Positions 10,324 to 20,856 of a DNA stretch of 64,000 bases are shown here, piece after piece. The notes below the pieces were generated by a model. That model ran no database searches. It had not been told where the DNA came from and was given only the letters and a program-made list of their open reading frames with translations. The number at the start of each line of letters is the position of its first letter. Positions within the stretch are counted from its first letter, which is position 1. Origin of the DNA: an uncultured Clostridia bacterium. GTDB lineage: Bacteria; Bacillota; Clostridia; TANB77; CAG-508. Both the position numbers and the translations under genes were made by a program. The stretch lies in the NCBI GenBank assembly GCA_947623465.1, contig CANQGU010000004.1:18090-82089 (forward strand), written 5' to 3'.

Positions 10324-11697
10324 ATGGCAAAAACAGCAAAAACAGTATTTGTATGTAACGAATGTGGATACGAAAGTGCAAAATGGATGGGAAAATGTCC
10401 AGCATGCAATAGTTGGAACACCTTTTTTGAACAAAAAATAGACAAAGTTACAGAAAATGGAGTAAAAAAATTAAAAACAAGAAATGAAGCAAAGCTATTA
10501 AATTCATATAAAGGGCAAGATGTAAGTAGAACATCTACTGGATTTAATGAATTAGATAGAGTATTAGGTGGAGGTTTAGTAAAAGGTTCTTTAATATTGC
10601 TAGGAGGAGAGCCAGGAATAGGTAAATCTACGCTTATATTAGAGCTATGTGACAAAATAAAAGGAGAAGGCAAAGTTTTATATGTATCTGGAGAAGAATC
10701 GGCAGAACAAATAAAATTAAGAGCAGATAGACTAGGAATAAATAATGATGACATTTTATTTTTAGGCGAAACAGATATAGATGTAATAAATGAGCAAATA
10801 GAAGAAATTACTCCAAAGCTTGTAATAATAGACTCAATTCAAACAATGTATTCAGAGGAGCTAACAGCAGCGGCCGGAAGTGTAAGCCAAGTAAGAGAAA
10901 TAACATCTCAAATAATGAGAATGTGCAAATCAAAAGATATTACAACAATTATAATAGGACATGTAACAAAAGATGGAACAATAGCAGGACCAAGAGTTTT
11001 AGAACACATGGTAGATACAGTTTTATATTTAGAAGGAGAAAGATATTTTTCATACAGAATTTTAAGAGGAGTAAAAAATAGATTTGGTTCAACAAACGAA
11101 ATTGGAATGTTTGAAATGAAAGGAGAAGGGCTTGTAGAAATTAAAAATCCATCAGAAATTTTAATTTCAGAAAGAGACGACAATCCATCAGGTTCATGTG
11201 TAGTTGCAAGTATGGAGGGGACAAGGCCGATGCTTATTGAACTTCAAGCTCTAACCACATTAAGCGTATTTGGAATACCAAAAAGAACAGCAAATGGTTT
11301 AGATTACAACAGATTAGCAGTATTAATTGCAGTATTAGAAAAAAGAGCGAATTTAAATATTGGTGGACAAGACATATATGTAAATGTAGTTAGCGGAATA
11401 AGGTTAAATGAACCATCTGTAGATTTAGGAGTAATATGTGTATGTGCATCATCATTTAAAAATATACCAATTCCAAAAGATACAGTTATAATGGGTGAAG
11501 TTGGTTTAACAGGAGAAGTAAGAAGAATTAACATGATAGAAAAAAGACTAAAAGAAGCAGAAAAACTTGGATTTAAAAGATGCATAATACCAGAAAATAA
11601 TAAAAAATACTTAGAAGAAAAATACAAAATGGAAATTATAGGAGTAAAAAATATTTTAGATGCATTAAGAGTTTTAAATTTAAAGAAAAATACTTAA
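10324..11697 (+). CDS. radA: DNA repair protein RadA/Sms
   Basis: FVCNECGYESAKWMGKCPACNSWNTF zinc finger; GGEPGIGKSTL Walker A; KNRFGSTNEIG. Confidence 0.96.
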   Translation: MAKTAKTVFVCNECGYESAKWMGKCPACNSWNTFFEQKIDKVTENGVKKLKTRNEAKLLNSYKGQDVSRTSTGFNELDRVLGGGLVKGSLILLGGEPGIGKSTLILELCDKIKGEGKVLYVSGEESAEQIKLRADRLGINNDDILFLGETDIDVINEQIEEITPKLVIIDSIQTMYSEELTAAAGSVSQVREITSQIMRMCKSKDITTIIIGHVTKDGTIAGPRVLEHMVDTVLYLEGERYFSYRILRGVKNRFGSTNEIGMFEMKGEGLVEIKNPSEILISERDDNPSGSCVVASMEGTRPMLIELQALTTLSVFGIPKRTANGLDYNRLAVLIAVLEKRANLNIGGQDIYVNVVSGIRLNEPSVDLGVICVCASSFKNIPIPKDTVIMGEVGLTGEVRRINMIEKRLKEAEKLGFKRCIIPENNKKYLEEKYKMEIIGVKNILDALRVLNLKKNT

Positions 11698-11756
11698 AAA
11701 ATAATATTTAAAATTCTAAGATTAAAATATTAGTATTAAAAAGTAAAGGAGAAGAC

Positions 11757-12404
11757 TTGGAGATTTTAGACAAAATATTAGACATAATTTATCCACCTTT
11801 TTGCGGAATATGTGGAAAAGGAAAGAACACATTTCTTTGTAAAAAGTGTGAAGAAAAACTAAAACGAGAAGCGGTATGGGGAAAAGACCAATATGAGGAC
11901 AAATATTTTGAAAATCATTTTTATGTATTTAAATATGATGGTATGATAAGAAATATAATTTTAAATTATAAATTCAATGAAAAATCATATTTATACAAAA
12001 GTTTTGTAAATTTTTTAAATAAATATCAAAAAAAGTATTTACAATTCGATTTTTATGATATAATAATACCGGTGCCAATAAGTAAAAAAAGACTAAAATT
12101 AAGAGGATATAACCAAAGCTTGCTAATTGCAAAAGATTTGGCAGTAGAATTAAATACAAAAATAATAAATGATATTTTAATAAAACAAAAAAATAATAAA
12201 CCTCAAAGCGAATTAAACAAAATATCAAGAGAGCAAAATGTAAAAGATGTATATAAATTACTTAATAAAGACAAAATAATAAATAAAAAAATACTATTAA
12301 TAGACGATATATACACAACAGGCTCAACAGTTAATGAATGTAGCAAAATTTTAAAACAAGCTGGAGCTAAAAAAATAGATATTTATACACTTGCAAAAGA
12401 TTAA
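11757..12404 (+). CDS. ComF family phosphoribosyltransferase
   Basis: TTG start; CGICGKGKNTFLCKKCEEKL zinc finger; KILLIDDIYTTGSTVNEC PRPP motif. Confidence 0.88.
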   Translation: MEILDKILDIIYPPFCGICGKGKNTFLCKKCEEKLKREAVWGKDQYEDKYFENHFYVFKYDGMIRNIILNYKFNEKSYLYKSFVNFLNKYQKKYLQFDFYDIIIPVPISKKRLKLRGYNQSLLIAKDLAVELNTKIINDILIKQKNNKPQSELNKISREQNVKDVYKLLNKDKIINKKILLIDDIYTTGSTVNECSKILKQAGAKKIDIYTLAKD

Positions 12405-12479
12405 AACTTTTTAAAATATATAAATATAATAACAGTTAAAAAAGACATAAATTAGCAAAAGATTAAAGGAGGAAATTTA

Positions 12480-14426
12480 ATGGATGATTTAATAGAAAGT
12501 ATATTAGATTATGTACGTTCAGACTACACAGACTATGCCATAATGATAAATGGTGAATGGGGGTCAGGTAAGACATATTTTTGGAATAACCAAATAAAGA
12601 AAAAAATAGACAATCTAAAGTTAAATGGAAAAAGATATACAACAATATATATGTCATTATATGGAATTTCCAACCTAGAAGAAATAAGCAAAAAAATATT
12701 TATGGAAACATCTCAACTTATGGATAGAAACCTTAGAAAATACATGGATGCACATGGTCAAACAACAATTCCGGAATATGCAAAAACAGGAATAGACATG
12801 GCAAACTTCTTTGGTGCTGCAGCAAATGGAAGTAAAATAGACTATGAAGAATTTTTCTCAACAGATGATAAAGTATTATGCTTTGATGACTTAGAGAGAG
12901 CAAATGTTGATGTTATAGATATTTTAGGTTATATCAATAACTTTGTTGAGCATGACCACATAAAAACAATAATAATATGTAATGAAAAAGAATTATCAAC
13001 CAAAATAAAAAGTAGCAATTTAGAGATGAAAACATTTATTGCAACATATCTATTAGACAAACAAGGCGAGCTTAACAAAAAAGATATACCTATGGTTGAA
13101 AAAATTCAAGAAAAAATAGAGCATGTATTTGACAAAGCAAATGACTATGAAAGAATAAAAGAAAAATTAATAGGAGAAACATTTGAATATGCACCTCAAT
13201 TTGACTACATTATAAATGGAATACTTATGAGATATGAAGGAAACAGAGAATTAATAAGATTTTTAAGAGAAAACACAGAATTAATAATGAACACATTTAA
13301 GAAAAGTGGAACACGAAATTTACGTATTCTAAAGCATGCTTTAAATGACTTTAGCAAAATATTTGAAGAAGTAAACAAAATGTATCCAAATACAAACAAT
13401 AGAGTAATGCAAACAATGCTTATATTTACAATAGCAGTATCATTTGAAATAAAAGCAGGAAAAATTACAAAAGAAAAATTCAAAAACATAAAAGATAATG
13501 AAGAATACAAATCAATACTTGTTTCTTCAAGAGTATTAAGTGATAATAGGCAATTCTATATAAAAGAATTTGATGGAAATTATTATTACAATTTCAAAGC
13601 AGACTATAGATTCTTCAAATTTATAGAATATTATGTAAGAACAAGAATTTTTGATATGAAAATTTTTAAAGCAGATATGGACAATGTAAATTCAGACGAA
13701 AAATCAAAGAAAGTTCCTGCATACAAGAAAATTCTTGTTGAAGAATATTGGAAAGTTCAAGACGACAAATTTGTAAAAATTGTTGAAGAAACTTTAGACG
13801 AAGTAAAAAATGGTGAACTTGAATTAATTGATATTGTTAAACTATTTGAATATTTTGTATATTTTTCAAAAAGCAAATTAATTACCCAAGACATACAAAC
13901 TTTAAAATCAGTATTCTTAAATGGAATGAATATAGCATCACTTCATTCAAGTTATTGTCCAAATGTAAATGAAGAATTAGGGAAAGTTATAATAAGAGAC
14001 GAAAAAGAATATTCAGATGAAGAAGTAAAAGAAATTTTGGATAGATTTTATGAACTTAATGAACAGCTTCTTGAAAAAGAATATAAAGATAAAGCAGATG
14101 AAATATTCAAATGTATTCCAATGAAAATGGAAAAATTCTATGAAAGATTTGACAAAGAATGTGCAAATATTCCAGTATTAAAATACTATGATGCATTCCA
14201 AATTTTTCAAAGAATATCATGTGCAAGCAATGAAGACATAGTTGCAATAAAAGAAAAAATCTTAAAAAGAGCAAAAGATAACGAAGAAGTTGCAAGAGAA
14301 GAAGTAGATAATTTAAGAAAACTAAAAAGAGTAATGGACGAATATATAGATGGAAAAGATACAACAATAAAAATAGTATTACTAAAAGAATTTGCCAAAG
14401 AGCTAGGAGAAGCTGTTGGAGAATAA
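12480..14426 (+). CDS. KAP-family-like P-loop NTPase
   Basis: AIMINGEWGSGKTYFWNNQI Walker A, VLCFDDLERANVDV Walker B-like. Confidence 0.65.
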   Translation: MDDLIESILDYVRSDYTDYAIMINGEWGSGKTYFWNNQIKKKIDNLKLNGKRYTTIYMSLYGISNLEEISKKIFMETSQLMDRNLRKYMDAHGQTTIPEYAKTGIDMANFFGAAANGSKIDYEEFFSTDDKVLCFDDLERANVDVIDILGYINNFVEHDHIKTIIICNEKELSTKIKSSNLEMKTFIATYLLDKQGELNKKDIPMVEKIQEKIEHVFDKANDYERIKEKLIGETFEYAPQFDYIINGILMRYEGNRELIRFLRENTELIMNTFKKSGTRNLRILKHALNDFSKIFEEVNKMYPNTNNRVMQTMLIFTIAVSFEIKAGKITKEKFKNIKDNEEYKSILVSSRVLSDNRQFYIKEFDGNYYYNFKADYRFFKFIEYYVRTRIFDMKIFKADMDNVNSDEKSKKVPAYKKILVEEYWKVQDDKFVKIVEETLDEVKNGELELIDIVKLFEYFVYFSKSKLITQDIQTLKSVFLNGMNIASLHSSYCPNVNEELGKVIIRDEKEYSDEEVKEILDRFYELNEQLLEKEYKDKADEIFKCIPMKMEKFYERFDKECANIPVLKYYDAFQIFQRISCASNEDIVAIKEKILKRAKDNEEVAREEVDNLRKLKRVMDEYIDGKDTTIKIVLLKEFAKELGEAVGE

Positions 14427-14434
14427 TATGGTAA

Positions 14435-14520
14435 AGACCGGTTCTATTTTGTACAATGTACAAATAAGGCCGGTTCTTTTTGTATATGTTGTTGGGTAGG
14501 GACCGGTTCTTTTTTTATAC
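14435..14520 (+). repeat. Three closely spaced copies of (g)(a/g)ccggttct(t/a)tttt
   Basis: gaccggttctattttgtac ... ggccggttctttttgtat ... gaccggttctttttttata. Confidence 0.55.
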
Positions 14521-14603
14521 AATTTTTTAAAAGAAAACAACAAACAAGTGTTTACAAATAAAAATGAAAGTGATATAATAAAAAAGAATGGAGGCGAAAC
14601 AAA

Positions 14604-16103
14604 ATGAGCATATATTGTTGTATAGATTTAAAAAGTTTTTATGCATCTGTTGAATGTATGGAAAGAGGGTTAGATCCACTAAAAACAAATCTAGTTGTAG
14701 CAGATAAAAAAAGAACAGAAAAAACAATATGTTTGGCAGTTAGTCCTTCATTAAAAGCATATGGAATTTCAGGTAGGGCAAGACTATTTGAAGTAGTACA
14801 AAAAGTAAATGAAATAAATTATAAAAGAAAATTCAAAGCAAAAAATCATGAATTTACAGGCAAATCTTACGATAGCGAAGAATTAAAAAACAATCCAAAT
14901 TTAAAACTAGATTATATTGCTGCACCACCACAAATGGCAAAATATATGAAATATAGTACATCAATATACAGTATATATTTAAAATATGTATCAAAAAATG
15001 ATATATATCCATATTCAATAGACGAAGTTTTTGTAGATATAACAAACTATTTAAAAACAGCAAAAATGACTCCAAGAGAGATGCTAACAACAATGATACA
15101 TGATGTATATAAACAAACAGGAATAACAGCAACAGGTGGAATAGGTACAAATATGTATTTAGCAAAAATTGCAATGGACATAGGTGCAAAACATGTAAAA
15201 GCAGACAAAAACGGAGTTAGAATAGCAGAGCTTGATGAAATGAATTATAGAAAATTATTGTGGAATCATAGACCACTTACAGACTTTTGGAGAGTGGGGA
15301 AAGGCTATAGCAAAAAATTAGAAGAAAACAACATATTTACAATGGGAGATGTGGCAAGATGTTCTATAGAAAATGAAGAATTATTATACAAACTTTTTGG
15401 AGTAAATGCAGAGCTTTTAATAGACCACGCATGGGGATATGAGCCATGCACTATGAAAGATGTAAAAAATTTCAAACCAGAAACAAATAGTTTAAGTTCA
15501 GGTCAAGTATTACACTGTCCCTATAATTATAAACAAACAAAATTAATTGTAAAAGAAATGACAGATTTACTTGTATTAGATTTAGTAGAAAAAAACTATG
15601 TTACAAATCAGTTAGTATTAACAATAGGGTATGATGTAGAAAACTTAACAAATCCAAGAATAAAAAATTCATATAATGGAGAAATAACTTTAGACCGTTA
15701 TGGAAGAAAAATTCCAAAACATGCACATGGAACTATTAACTTAAAAAAACAAACATCATCTACAAAAATAATAATGAAAGCAATAGATGAGCTTTACGAA
15801 AGAATTATAGATAAAAATTTATTAGTTAGAAGAATAAATGTAGTAGCATGTAACTTAATAAAAGAAAATGAAATTCAAGAAAAAAAGCAAGATGAACAAA
15901 TGAGCCTATTTGTAGATTACAAAAAGCAAGAACAAGAAAATACAAAAGAAAAAATAAAAAGAAAACAAGAAAATAATTTACAACATGCAATAATAGATAT
16001 AAAAAAGAAATATGGAAAAAATGCTGTTTTAAAAGCAATGAATTTAGAAAAAGACGGAACAACAATTGCAAGAAATAGCCAGATAGGAGGACATAGTGAG
16101 TAA
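14604..16103 (+). CDS. Y-family DNA polymerase (UmuC/DinB-like)
   Basis: YCCIDLKSFYASVECMERGLDP, YPYSIDEVFVDIT, GITATGGIGTNMYLAKIAMD. Confidence 0.88.
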   Translation: MSIYCCIDLKSFYASVECMERGLDPLKTNLVVADKKRTEKTICLAVSPSLKAYGISGRARLFEVVQKVNEINYKRKFKAKNHEFTGKSYDSEELKNNPNLKLDYIAAPPQMAKYMKYSTSIYSIYLKYVSKNDIYPYSIDEVFVDITNYLKTAKMTPREMLTTMIHDVYKQTGITATGGIGTNMYLAKIAMDIGAKHVKADKNGVRIAELDEMNYRKLLWNHRPLTDFWRVGKGYSKKLEENNIFTMGDVARCSIENEELLYKLFGVNAELLIDHAWGYEPCTMKDVKNFKPETNSLSSGQVLHCPYNYKQTKLIVKEMTDLLVLDLVEKNYVTNQLVLTIGYDVENLTNPRIKNSYNGEITLDRYGRKIPKHAHGTINLKKQTSSTKIIMKAIDELYERIIDKNLLVRRINVVACNLIKENEIQEKKQDEQMSLFVDYKKQEQENTKEKIKRKQENNLQHAIIDIKKKYGKNAVLKAMNLEKDGTTIARNSQIGGHSE

Positions 16104-16156
16104 AATTTCATAATATAACTCTTTTTACTATGTTGCAGATAAGAAAAAGGAGGTTA

Positions 16157-16361
16157 ATGATGAAAAATTATGATGATATTATAAACTTGCCACATCATGT
16201 ATCAAAAAAACATCCAAGACTTAGTATGGAAAAGCGTGCTGCACAATTTGCTCCTTTTGCAGCTTTAACAGGATATGAAGATGAGGTTACAAAAACAGCC
16301 AAAATTACAGAAAGTAAATTAGAACTTCGGAAATGAAGAATATAATAAAATAGACGAATAA
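16157..16361 (+). CDS. YolD-like protein; in-frame CGG at 16328, +1 reading extends it by LGNEEYNKIDE
   Basis: MMKNYDDIINLPHHVSKKHPRLSMEKRAAQFAPFAALTGYEDEVTKTAKITESKLEL; 0-frame then reads RK-stop. Adjacent to Y-family polymerase as often seen. Confidence 0.7.
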
Positions 16362-16490
16362 AAAAAATTTGTATGAATATTTTATATAAAGTAAAAAAAG
16401 GTTGAAAAAACAAAAAAAATATGTTATTATTGACATAATGACGAAAAGTCATACTGAAACCGTTAAAAATTACTTTAAGGAGGTAAACTT

Positions 16491-17402
16491 ATGAAACGGT
16501 ATGAGGGAAGAAGTGTTGTTAAGGAAGAAAAGGGGGTAACCTTTGATGCCTTAGAAGAAACAAGTAAAGAGTCAACTATTGGGAATCTTAATATTGATAT
16601 AGCTAAAGTTTCTTCCGAAAATTATGCAAATCCTCCAATTCCGAGGGGGTATATGTATGTTGAAGGAGAATGGTATAACGGATTAGTAATAGAGAGATTA
16701 TCCGATAGCAGTCGGTTTACATGGGTTCCAGTTGGAATGTTAATGGCAAATGGAACACTTGACGGAAATTCATTTAACTGTAAATTCGGAAGAAGGAATT
16801 TCACAAGAATCGAATTTTCTGAAAATAGGTTTCATGAGCAATTGACTCCAGAATTAATGTTGAAAATTGAAATTATCAACAAACGTGGCGGATTCTATAT
16901 CTCTAGCTGTGCAATTTCCAAAAACAAATTTACAGGAAATCCACAATCCATAAAAGGAGAATATCCTTGGACAAACATCGATTTCAATAATGCAAAAAAT
17001 CTTGCATCCATAATGGAAACAGGCAGAAACTTGAGAAGTACTTTAATTTTGGGTGCAGAGTATGACACAGTACTAGAATGGTTTATGCAGTCAGAAGCAA
17101 GGACTCGGGAAGAAGTTACTGTGAATTCTAGTAATTGGGGAAATTATTGGGATACAGATAAGGCTCCTCAAAAAGTAGTCAAAACAGGCAGTATTGAAGA
17201 TGGATGTACCAACAATATTTATGGATTTGCAGGAAATGTGGATAAATGGACAGATGAACAGTGTGGAATTTTGAATCGGGTCATTCGTGGAGGCAATTAT
17301 TTCGTTTCAGGAAGAAATTATCATACATCGATACGAACTATTGCTAATCCTTATTACAAGAGTGACAAGACCGGATTCTATTGCACGCTTTGGGTGATGT
17401 AA
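16491..17402 (+). CDS. SUMF1/formylglycine-generating-enzyme-like (C-type-lectin fold) protein
   Basis: FTWVPVG, SSNWGNYWDTD, YGFAGNVDKWTDE, RVIRGGNY...; less AT-rich codon usage than neighbours; four in-frame CGG codons. Confidence 0.7.
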   Translation: MKRYEGRSVVKEEKGVTFDALEETSKESTIGNLNIDIAKVSSENYANPPIPRGYMYVEGEWYNGLVIERLSDSSRFTWVPVGMLMANGTLDGNSFNCKFGRRNFTRIEFSENRFHEQLTPELMLKIEIINKRGGFYISSCAISKNKFTGNPQSIKGEYPWTNIDFNNAKNLASIMETGRNLRSTLILGAEYDTVLEWFMQSEARTREEVTVNSSNWGNYWDTDKAPQKVVKTGSIEDGCTNNIYGFAGNVDKWTDEQCGILNRVIRGGNYFVSGRNYHTSIRTIANPYYKSDKTGFYCTLWVM

Positions 17403-17447
17403 AATCAACATTGAAAACTTTATTTGTTTCTAAACACACGAAATGAA

Positions 17448-17498
17448 GGAGAGAACTTGGAGATTTCGAAGTTCTCTCTTTCTTTTTTTTTTTTTTAA
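17448..17498 (+). terminator. Strong Rho-independent terminator
   Basis: gagagaacttggagatttcgaagttctctctttc followed by a long T-run. Confidence 0.8.
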
Positions 17499-17658
17499 TG
17501 TATTTACCGATATTATCTCTTATAGAATAAAATAAAAAAATAAGAACAAAATTTCGCAAAACTATTGAAAAAGATTTAGAAATATGATATAAATAGAAGA
17601 AATAAATGAGATATTCAATTGTACAAAAAATCATACAGTTGGAGGAAATGAGGTAGAA

Positions 17659-18516
17659 ATGGACGAAAATAAAATGCACTTGATAAATAAAATTTTTAAT
17701 AATGAAACTATAAGAACAATATGGGACAAAGAACAAGAAAAGTATTTTATTAGTGTTGTAGATATAGTAAGTGTCATATCAGAAAGTAAAGATGGTAGAA
17801 AGTATTGGAATAAATTAAAGCAAAGACTCAAAAATGAAGGTAATCAAACGGTGACAAATTGTCACCAGTTGAAATTAAAAGCACAAGATGGTAAATATCG
17901 TGAAACAGATGTCACTGATATTGAAGGAATGTTTCGTATAATTGAATCAATACCATCAAAAAATGCAGAACCAATTAAACAATGGTTAGCTCATTTAGGA
18001 AAAGAAAGAATTGATGAAACATTTGATCCATCGATTGCATTACAAAGAGCAATTGATTTATATCGAGCAAAAGGATATGATGAAGAATGGATTGTTAAAA
18101 GAATGAAATCAATTCAAGAACGAAAAAAATTAACAGATGTATGGAAAGAAAATGGAATTGAAGGCAATATTGAATATGCAATTTTAACAAATGAAATATA
18201 TAAAGAATGGTCAGGAATGACAGCTAAAGAATATAAGCAATATAAAGGATTAAGAAAAGAAAATTTAAGAGATAATATGGACAATATAGAACTTATATTA
18301 ACAGATTTATCAGAAGAAGCAACTAAAAGACTAGCAGCAAAACAAAAGCCAAATGGGTTAAAAGAAAATATAAAAGTTGCAAAAATGGGTGGACATGCTG
18401 CGAAAGTTGCAAGAGATGACATTGAAAAAAATCTTGGAGAGTCAGTTGTAACAAAAACAAATAAATTAAATTATAAATATATAGAAGATGAGAAAAATAA
18501 AAAAATTTCTGATTAA
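17659..18516 (+). CDS. BRO N-terminal domain / DinD-like phage-antirepressor-type protein
   Basis: IRTIWDKEQEKYFISVVDIVSVISESKDGRKYWNKLKQRLKNEG...; GMTAKEYKQYKGLRKENLRDNM. Confidence 0.75.
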   Translation: MDENKMHLINKIFNNETIRTIWDKEQEKYFISVVDIVSVISESKDGRKYWNKLKQRLKNEGNQTVTNCHQLKLKAQDGKYRETDVTDIEGMFRIIESIPSKNAEPIKQWLAHLGKERIDETFDPSIALQRAIDLYRAKGYDEEWIVKRMKSIQERKKLTDVWKENGIEGNIEYAILTNEIYKEWSGMTAKEYKQYKGLRKENLRDNMDNIELILTDLSEEATKRLAAKQKPNGLKENIKVAKMGGHAAKVARDDIEKNLGESVVTKTNKLNYKYIEDEKNKKISD

Positions 18517-18689
18517 AAATATTTTAAAAAGTGGACAATTAGATGAAAAAAGCACCGTCGGAAAAACCGACGTTGATAATTCAAAAAAACAGTAAAGATT
18601 TATAATCTTGATATAATTTTGCACAATTCACAAAAAACTTTCATAAAATATAACAGAAAATAGTACTTTATGAAAGGAAAGTGTGAAAA

Positions 18690-19943
18690 ATGTCGAGTTA
18701 CATAATAGAAGGGGGAAAAAAGTTAGTAGGAGAAACTTTTGTCTCAGGTTCAAAAAATGCTTCGCTTCCAATAATGGCAGCAAGTGTATTAAACAAAGGA
18801 ATAACAAAATTATACAATGTGCCAAATATCCATGATACACAAATGATGATAGAAGTATTAAAAAGTTTAGGTTGTAAAGTAAAGAAAAATCAAAATAAGG
18901 TAGTAATAGATTCAAAAAATATAACCAAATTTGAAATACCAGAAAATTTAATGCATCAAATGCGTTCATCTGTAATATTTGCAGGTGCAATTTTAGGAAG
19001 ATATAAAAAAGCAACATTTTCATATCCAGGTGGATGTGACATAGGAGCAAGGCCAATAGATTTACACTTAAAATCATTTGAAAAATTAGGAATAACAGTA
19101 CATCAAAATTTTGGAAAAATAATATGTAGTGCAGAAGAAATAATACCAACAGAAATAAATTTAGACTTTCCAAGTGTTGGTGCAACAGAAAATATTATGC
19201 TTGCATCTGTTTTAGGAAAAGGAACAACAACAATAATAAATGCAGCAATGGAACCAGAAATAGTAGACTTGCAAAATTTCTTAAATAGGATGGGAGCAAA
19301 AATAGAAGGTGCAGGAAGTAATGTTATAAAAATAAAAGGAGTGACAAACTTAAAAGATGTAAGTTATAACATAATGCCAGACAGAATAGAAGCAGGTACA
19401 TTATTATGTGGAGCAGCAATTACAGGAGGAGAGATAACTTTAAAAAAAGCAAATGTAGATCATATAGCACCATTATTAGAAAAGCTAACAGAAGCGGGAT
19501 GTAAAATACAAATAAAATCAGAAGAAGTAAAATTAAAAGCACCTAAAAGACTAAAAGCAATAAATATAAGAACAATGCCATATCCAGGATTTCCAACAGA
19601 TATGCAAGCAATAATGGCGGCCTGTTTATGCACAGCATCAGGAACATCAGTAATAGTAGAAAATATATTTGAAAATAGATTTAAATATACAGGAGAACTT
19701 TCAAAAATGGGAGCTAAAATAAATATAGAAGGAAAAACTGCAATTATAAAAGGAACAAGAAAACTATATGGCAGCAAAGTAAAGTCAACAGATTTAAGAG
19801 GAGGAGCAAGTTTAGTTTTAGCAGGATTAACAGCTAAAGGAACAACAAAAGTAGACAATATAGAATATATTTTAAGAGGTTATGAAAAATTAGAAGAAAA
19901 ATTAAATAATTTAGGAGCAGAAATTTATATGATAAAAGAGTGA
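18690..19943 (+). CDS. murA: UDP-N-acetylglucosamine 1-carboxyvinyltransferase
   Basis: IIEGGKKLVGETFVSGSKNASLPIMAASVL...; YPGGCDIGARPIDLHL; PGFPTDMQAI. Confidence 0.95.
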   Translation: MSSYIIEGGKKLVGETFVSGSKNASLPIMAASVLNKGITKLYNVPNIHDTQMMIEVLKSLGCKVKKNQNKVVIDSKNITKFEIPENLMHQMRSSVIFAGAILGRYKKATFSYPGGCDIGARPIDLHLKSFEKLGITVHQNFGKIICSAEEIIPTEINLDFPSVGATENIMLASVLGKGTTTIINAAMEPEIVDLQNFLNRMGAKIEGAGSNVIKIKGVTNLKDVSYNIMPDRIEAGTLLCGAAITGGEITLKKANVDHIAPLLEKLTEAGCKIQIKSEEVKLKAPKRLKAINIRTMPYPGFPTDMQAIMAACLCTASGTSVIVENIFENRFKYTGELSKMGAKINIEGKTAIIKGTRKLYGSKVKSTDLRGGASLVLAGLTAKGTTKVDNIEYILRGYEKLEEKLNNLGAEIYMIKE

Positions 19944-20178
19944 TGCTTTTGGGGACGGAGAAAAAAATAACTCCGTCTTTTTTTTATCTCAAAAAAATCG
20001 CTTTGTCTTTTTTAGTATTGACAATTAAAAAAATCATTATATAATAATAAAAGGCTCGCTTTTTATTCATAAAGGTAAAGTAAAAAAATAGAATTAATTA
20101 ATTTTTGAGTAAAGAAAAGTGTAAAGAATTTTAAATGATTCAAATTAATTTGAGCTAAAAGAGAGGAAGAAAATAAAA

Positions 20179-20856
20179 ATGGGATTTGTAGTAGCAGTTG
20201 ATGGACCTGCAGGAAGCGGAAAAGGGACAGTAACAAAATTAATTGCAGAAAGATTAAATTTAATATCAATAGATACAGGAGCAATGTATAGATGTGTTGC
20301 ATTAGACTGTTTAAATAAAAATATTAGTAGTTCAGATTTAGAAGGAATTGCAAATGTTTTGAAAGATATAAAAATAGAATTAAAAAAAGAAAATGGAATT
20401 CAAAAAGTATATTTAAACAATAACGATGTAACAGAAGAAATCAGAACAGCAAAGGTTGACAATGTAGTTGCAGTATTTGCAGCCATAAAAATAATAAGAG
20501 ATAAAATTACTCCAATTCAAAAAGAAATGGGAAAGACTAAAAATATAATAATGGAAGGTAGAGACATTGGAACAGTTGTATTTCCAAATGCTGATGTAAA
20601 AATCTTTTTAGACTGTTCTTTAGAGGAAAGAGCAAAAAGAAGATATAAACAAAATTTAGAAAAAGGAATTGAAACACCATACGAAGAAGTGCTAGAATCT
20701 ATAATAAAAAGGCATAAATTAGAAACTGAAAGAGATATTTCACCACTTGTGCAAGCTGAAGATGCAATTTATGTAGATTCAAGTAATTTAAGTATAGAAG
20801 AAGTTACAAACAAAATAATAGAAATAATAAAAGAAAAACGGAGGGTGTTAAATTGA
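20179..20856 (+). CDS. cmk: Cytidylate kinase
   Basis: VAVDGPAGSGKGTVTKLIAERL...; IIMEGRDIGTVVFPNADVKIFL. Confidence 0.95.
   Translation: MGFVVAVDGPAGSGKGTVTKLIAERLNLISIDTGAMYRCVALDCLNKNISSSDLEGIANVLKDIKIELKKENGIQKVYLNNNDVTEEIRTAKVDNVVAVFAAIKIIRDKITPIQKEMGKTKNIIMEGRDIGTVVFPNADVKIFLDCSLEERAKRRYKQNLEKGIETPYEEVLESIIKRHKLETERDISPLVQAEDAIYVDSSNLSIEEVTNKIIEIIKEKRRVLN

Noticed and set aside
14540-14560. aaacaagtgttt as a possible LexA box before the Y-family polymerase
   Set aside because: Departs from the Firmicutes GAAC-N4-GTTC core; cannot be supported without a genome-specific motif.
16491-17402. Diversity-generating retroelement
   Set aside because: Target-like fold only; no reverse transcriptase, template repeat or Avd gene seen in the window.
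18545-18590. cgtcgg-aaaaa-ccgacg hairpin upstream of murA
   Set aside because: Likely a terminator/operator-type stem for the preceding gene; no T-run and no further support.
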